The notes under the pieces: generated by a model
Seen by the model: only the letters and a program-made list of their open reading frames with translations
Told to the model about the DNA's origin: nothing
Database searches by the model: none
DNA from: Acidobacteriota bacterium
GTDB taxonomy: Bacteria > Acidobacteriota > Vicinamibacteria > Vicinamibacterales > UBA2999
NCBI GenBank assembly: GCA_013813075.1
Contig: JACCSI010000175.1
Location: 1 to 8,488 of the forward strand
Direction: 5' to 3'
DNA: 8,488 nucleotides
Shown here: positions 7,010 to 8,488 of the stretch, one piece after another
How positions within the stretch are numbered: the stretch's first letter is position 1
Layout of the letters: the number at the start of each line of letters is the position of its first letter
Program-made: the position numbers and the translations under genes

Positions 7010-8488
7010 CTAACGAATCTGCTGCCAGCGTTTGCCGGTGGCTAGCGCCCGTGCAAAGCACGCCTGCGCCCGTGCATAGGCGCCGCGGTGCGCACCGGCC
7101 GAGGCCGGCCGGAGAAACTCATCATCCGTTGGACAGTTGACCCTGGCGGCGCTGTCGGCCGCGTCCCCGGCATCGCCGAAATGCAATGCGGCGCCTTCAC
7201 GCACCCACAACGGCCGGCCCCGCAGCGAGGCGTCGAGTAACACGTGCGCGACTTCGTGCCGAATCGTGCGCTCCAGTTGTCCTTGCTGGCGAAGAATCGT
7301 GAGCGGTAGCAGGTCGATGTTCGATCCGTCGGTCGCGCCCGACACCCACCACGATTGGCCAGTGGCGCGCCCGAATGCTTCGACAGTCGGATGCACCGTG
7401 ACACGGATACGTCGAGGCGGTTCCAGGCCGGCTTTGGCGGCGATCTCGTCGCGAGCGTCGCGCAGCAGCTTTCTGACGCGCACGCGCTGCGCTTCTTCCG
7501 ACGCGGGTAGAGCAATCAGAATGCCATCGTCCGGGTTCTCGGCGCCGTCGCTATCAGGGGGCAGGTTCCCCCCCTCCTTGGCGGCGGGCGACCGCACCCC
7601 TGGGGTCGCACCGGCGACGCCGCTGCCTGCCTGGGCGGCGCTTGGTCCCGCCTTGGCGGGAGTCGTGATCGCGAACTTTTGCCGATACGCTTCGATGCGG
7701 AGATTCGGAAAGTAAAACCTCAGGATCTCGGCGCCGCTGCTGCCTCGCGCGGCGCGGTGACCTGCGCCAATGACGCACAGACCGACCCCGTGGCCGAAGC
7801 CGCGTCCGGTAAAGCGGTAACCCGACCCGATTCGGCGGACGTCGAAGGAGGTGCTTTTCATCGTCTGCCAGCCCGCGACCCGTCCGACGGCGGTGCGAAA
7901 GTCGTGGCCGCTGATCTCGTTGGGCGTGAAGCCGTCGAGGCGGAGGCGCGCCACCCGTCCCGACGCGTTCTTCTGGAGGACGCGCAGGTCGCGCAGGCGG
8001 CTGCCGCGAAGCCCGGACGCGCGTAAGGCGCGCTCGATCTGGTCAACACGCACCTCGCTCGTCCAGCCAGGCTCGTCGTCACACGCCTCATCGTCGTGCG
8101 AATCGGACGAGTAGTTGATGGCCCCCGGCCAGACTTCCGACGCCAGTTCCGACTTGCCGCCGCATAACGCCGAGTAAAACACCGACGCGGGCTGCCCTTG
8201 ATGGACCAGCACGTGCCCCGCGGTCGCCTCTGCCGCGCGTGTCGCCGCATCGGTCGCCGGCCGCATCACCTGGCAGTGCGTCGAATCGCACAGGTCGTAG
8301 CCTTCGCGGCGGTGACGATTCAGGTTGGCCAGCGCGAACGTCCGCGCCGTGATCGCCAGCGCCTGCTGCGCGCCGGCCGCGGCTTTCGGTTGCCCCTCGC
8401 CCGCAACGACGCGGGCGATGTAGTCTTCGAGATCGAGCGCTGTCGCCCGCGCGCGCCCGTTCGCGCCGGTGACCCCGATGCGAATGGT
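7010..8488 (-). CDS. SpoIID/LytB domain fused to HExxH zinc-peptidase domain, N-terminus cut
   Basis: At least 492 residues; the frame is still open at the window edge, so the start and any signal peptide are outside (a GTG at 8269 is internal). Residues below are counted from the window edge. Residues 1 to about 260 are a SpoIID/LytB domain, a family that cleaves peptidoglycan glycan strands: L-D-L-E-D-Y around 18-23, VVAGE with the probable catalytic Glu31, AITARTFAL, the CDSTHCQ zinc-type motif at 67-73, YSALCGGKSE, GWQTMKST and GRGFGHGVGLC ending at C238. The next residue is Val239, where Gln is the form I expect. A low-complexity Ala/Gly/Pro linker of about 60 residues follows. From about 310 to 492 comes a gluzincin-like domain (peptidase MA type) with HEVAH at 411-415 and LWVREGAALHF, where Glu431 is a plausible third zinc ligand. 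Combined glycan and peptide cleavage is inferred. The gene converges on the ATPase gene. Confidence 0.9.
   Translation of the reverse strand, partial: TIRIGVTGANGRARATALDLEDYIARVVAGEGQPKAAAGAQQALAITARTFALANLNRHRREGYDLCDSTHCQVMRPATDAATRAAEATAGHVLVHQGQPASVFYSALCGGKSELASEVWPGAINYSSDSHDDEACDDEPGWTSEVRVDQIERALRASGLRGSRLRDLRVLQKNASGRVARLRLDGFTPNEISGHDFRTAVGRVAGWQTMKSTSFDVRRIGSGYRFTGRGFGHGVGLCVIGAGHRAARGSSGAEILRFYFPNLRIEAYRQKFAITTPAKAGPSAAQAGSGVAGATPGVRSPAAKEGGNLPPDSDGAENPDDGILIALPASEEAQRVRVRKLLRDARDEIAAKAGLEPPRRIRVTVHPTVEAFGRATGQSWWVSGATDGSNIDLLPLTILRQQGQLERTIRHEVAHVLLDASLRGRPLWVREGAALHFGDAGDAADSAARVNCPTDDEFLRPASAGAHRGAYARAQACFARALATGKRWQQIR
7045..7076. repeat. Short direct repeat at the 3' end of the fusion gene
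   Basis: The 11-mer GCGCCCGTGCA occurs at 7045-7055 and 7066-7076, 21 bases (seven codons) apart. It encodes two related helical turns, ARAQACF and ARALATG, near the C-terminus. The exact heptad-length spacing suggests a small tandem duplication of helix-coding sequence, or codon bias on a repetitive Ala/Arg helix. Confidence 0.4.
7196..7258 (-). other. HExxH metallopeptidase active-site region
   Basis: HEVAH is encoded at 7258-7244 and the downstream W-V-R-E-G at 7207-7193, with its glutamate at 7198-7196, sixteen residues after the second histidine. Hydrophobic flanks (HVLLDAS; AALHF) and this spacing fit gluzincin-type zinc peptidases of the peptidase MA clan. All three expected zinc ligands and the catalytic glutamate E412 are present, so the domain looks active and not decayed. 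Confidence 0.75.
7557..7661. repeat. Chain of GC-rich hairpins inside the linker-coding DNA
   Basis: About 105 bases encoding part of the inter-domain linker contain three inverted repeats: GGGGG at 7557-7561 against CCCCC within the seven-C run 7568-7574; GCGACC at 7588-7593 against GGTCGC at 7604-7609, with ACCCC-T-GGGGT nested at 7596-7606; and a perfect TCCCGCC-TT-GGCGGGA at 7646-7661. The nonamer CCTTGGCGG occurs twice, at 7576-7584 and 7651-7659, 75 bases (25 codons) apart. The encoded peptide is low-complexity Ala/Gly/Pro. This looks like a palindromic intergenic-type repeat that entered, or arose within, a tolerant linker in frame. Only one copy is in the window, so its dispersed nature is unproven. 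Confidence 0.5.

Noticed and set aside
6985..7100. Possible bidirectional terminator between the convergent genes
   Set aside because: I found no GC-rich stem followed by a T run on either strand in the gap or just inside the gene ends.

Overview
This is a gene-dense, high-GC bacterial window with almost no non-coding DNA. It holds five protein genes: four read on the plus strand and packed end to end, and one converging on the minus strand. Both terminal genes are cut by the window edges. No tRNA, rRNA, CRISPR array, insertion sequence or prophage gene is visible. The GC richness, the SpoIID/metallopeptidase fusion and the type IV pilus-type ATPase suggest a Gram-negative environmental bacterium. 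Acidobacteriota (Vicinamibacteria-like) is my best guess, but it is an impression and not proven by the sequence.

Plus-strand cluster (2-6987): (1) the C-terminal part of a DUF1175/YfaT-family protein, probably a periplasmic NlpC/P60-like enzyme; (2) a 1589-residue secreted bacterial alpha-2-macroglobulin with an intact thioester motif (CTEQ) and an arginine-rich stretch where the protease bait region should lie; (3) a 244-residue protein with about six membrane segments and no recognised family; (4) a PilT-type hexameric secretion/pilus ATPase with Walker A, Asp box, Walker B and His box intact. The three junctions overlap (ATGA, GTGA and an 8-base overlap), so the four genes are almost certainly one translationally coupled transcript. 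DUF1175 next to an alpha-2-macroglobulin recalls the yfaS/yfaT locus of Escherichia coli and the mag operon of Pseudomonas. The other partners I expect there (YfaA, YfaQ, YfaP types) are not in the visible part. The membrane protein and the PilT-like ATPase follow instead.

Minus strand (8488-7010): a partial gene for an envelope protein that joins an N-terminal SpoIID/LytB peptidoglycan domain to a C-terminal HExxH zinc-peptidase-like domain. They are separated by a linker of about 60 residues, part of which is encoded by a chain of GC-rich hairpins with a short direct repeat. It looks like a repeat element captured inside the reading frame. Its stop codon lies 22 bases from that of the ATPase gene, with no clear terminator between them.

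Together the window reads as an envelope-defence and envelope-maintenance neighbourhood: a protease trap with its DUF1175 partner, a membrane protein and motor ATPase co-expressed with it, and a convergent wall-acting fusion protein. The link between the protease trap and the motor ATPase rests on gene order and overlap only.
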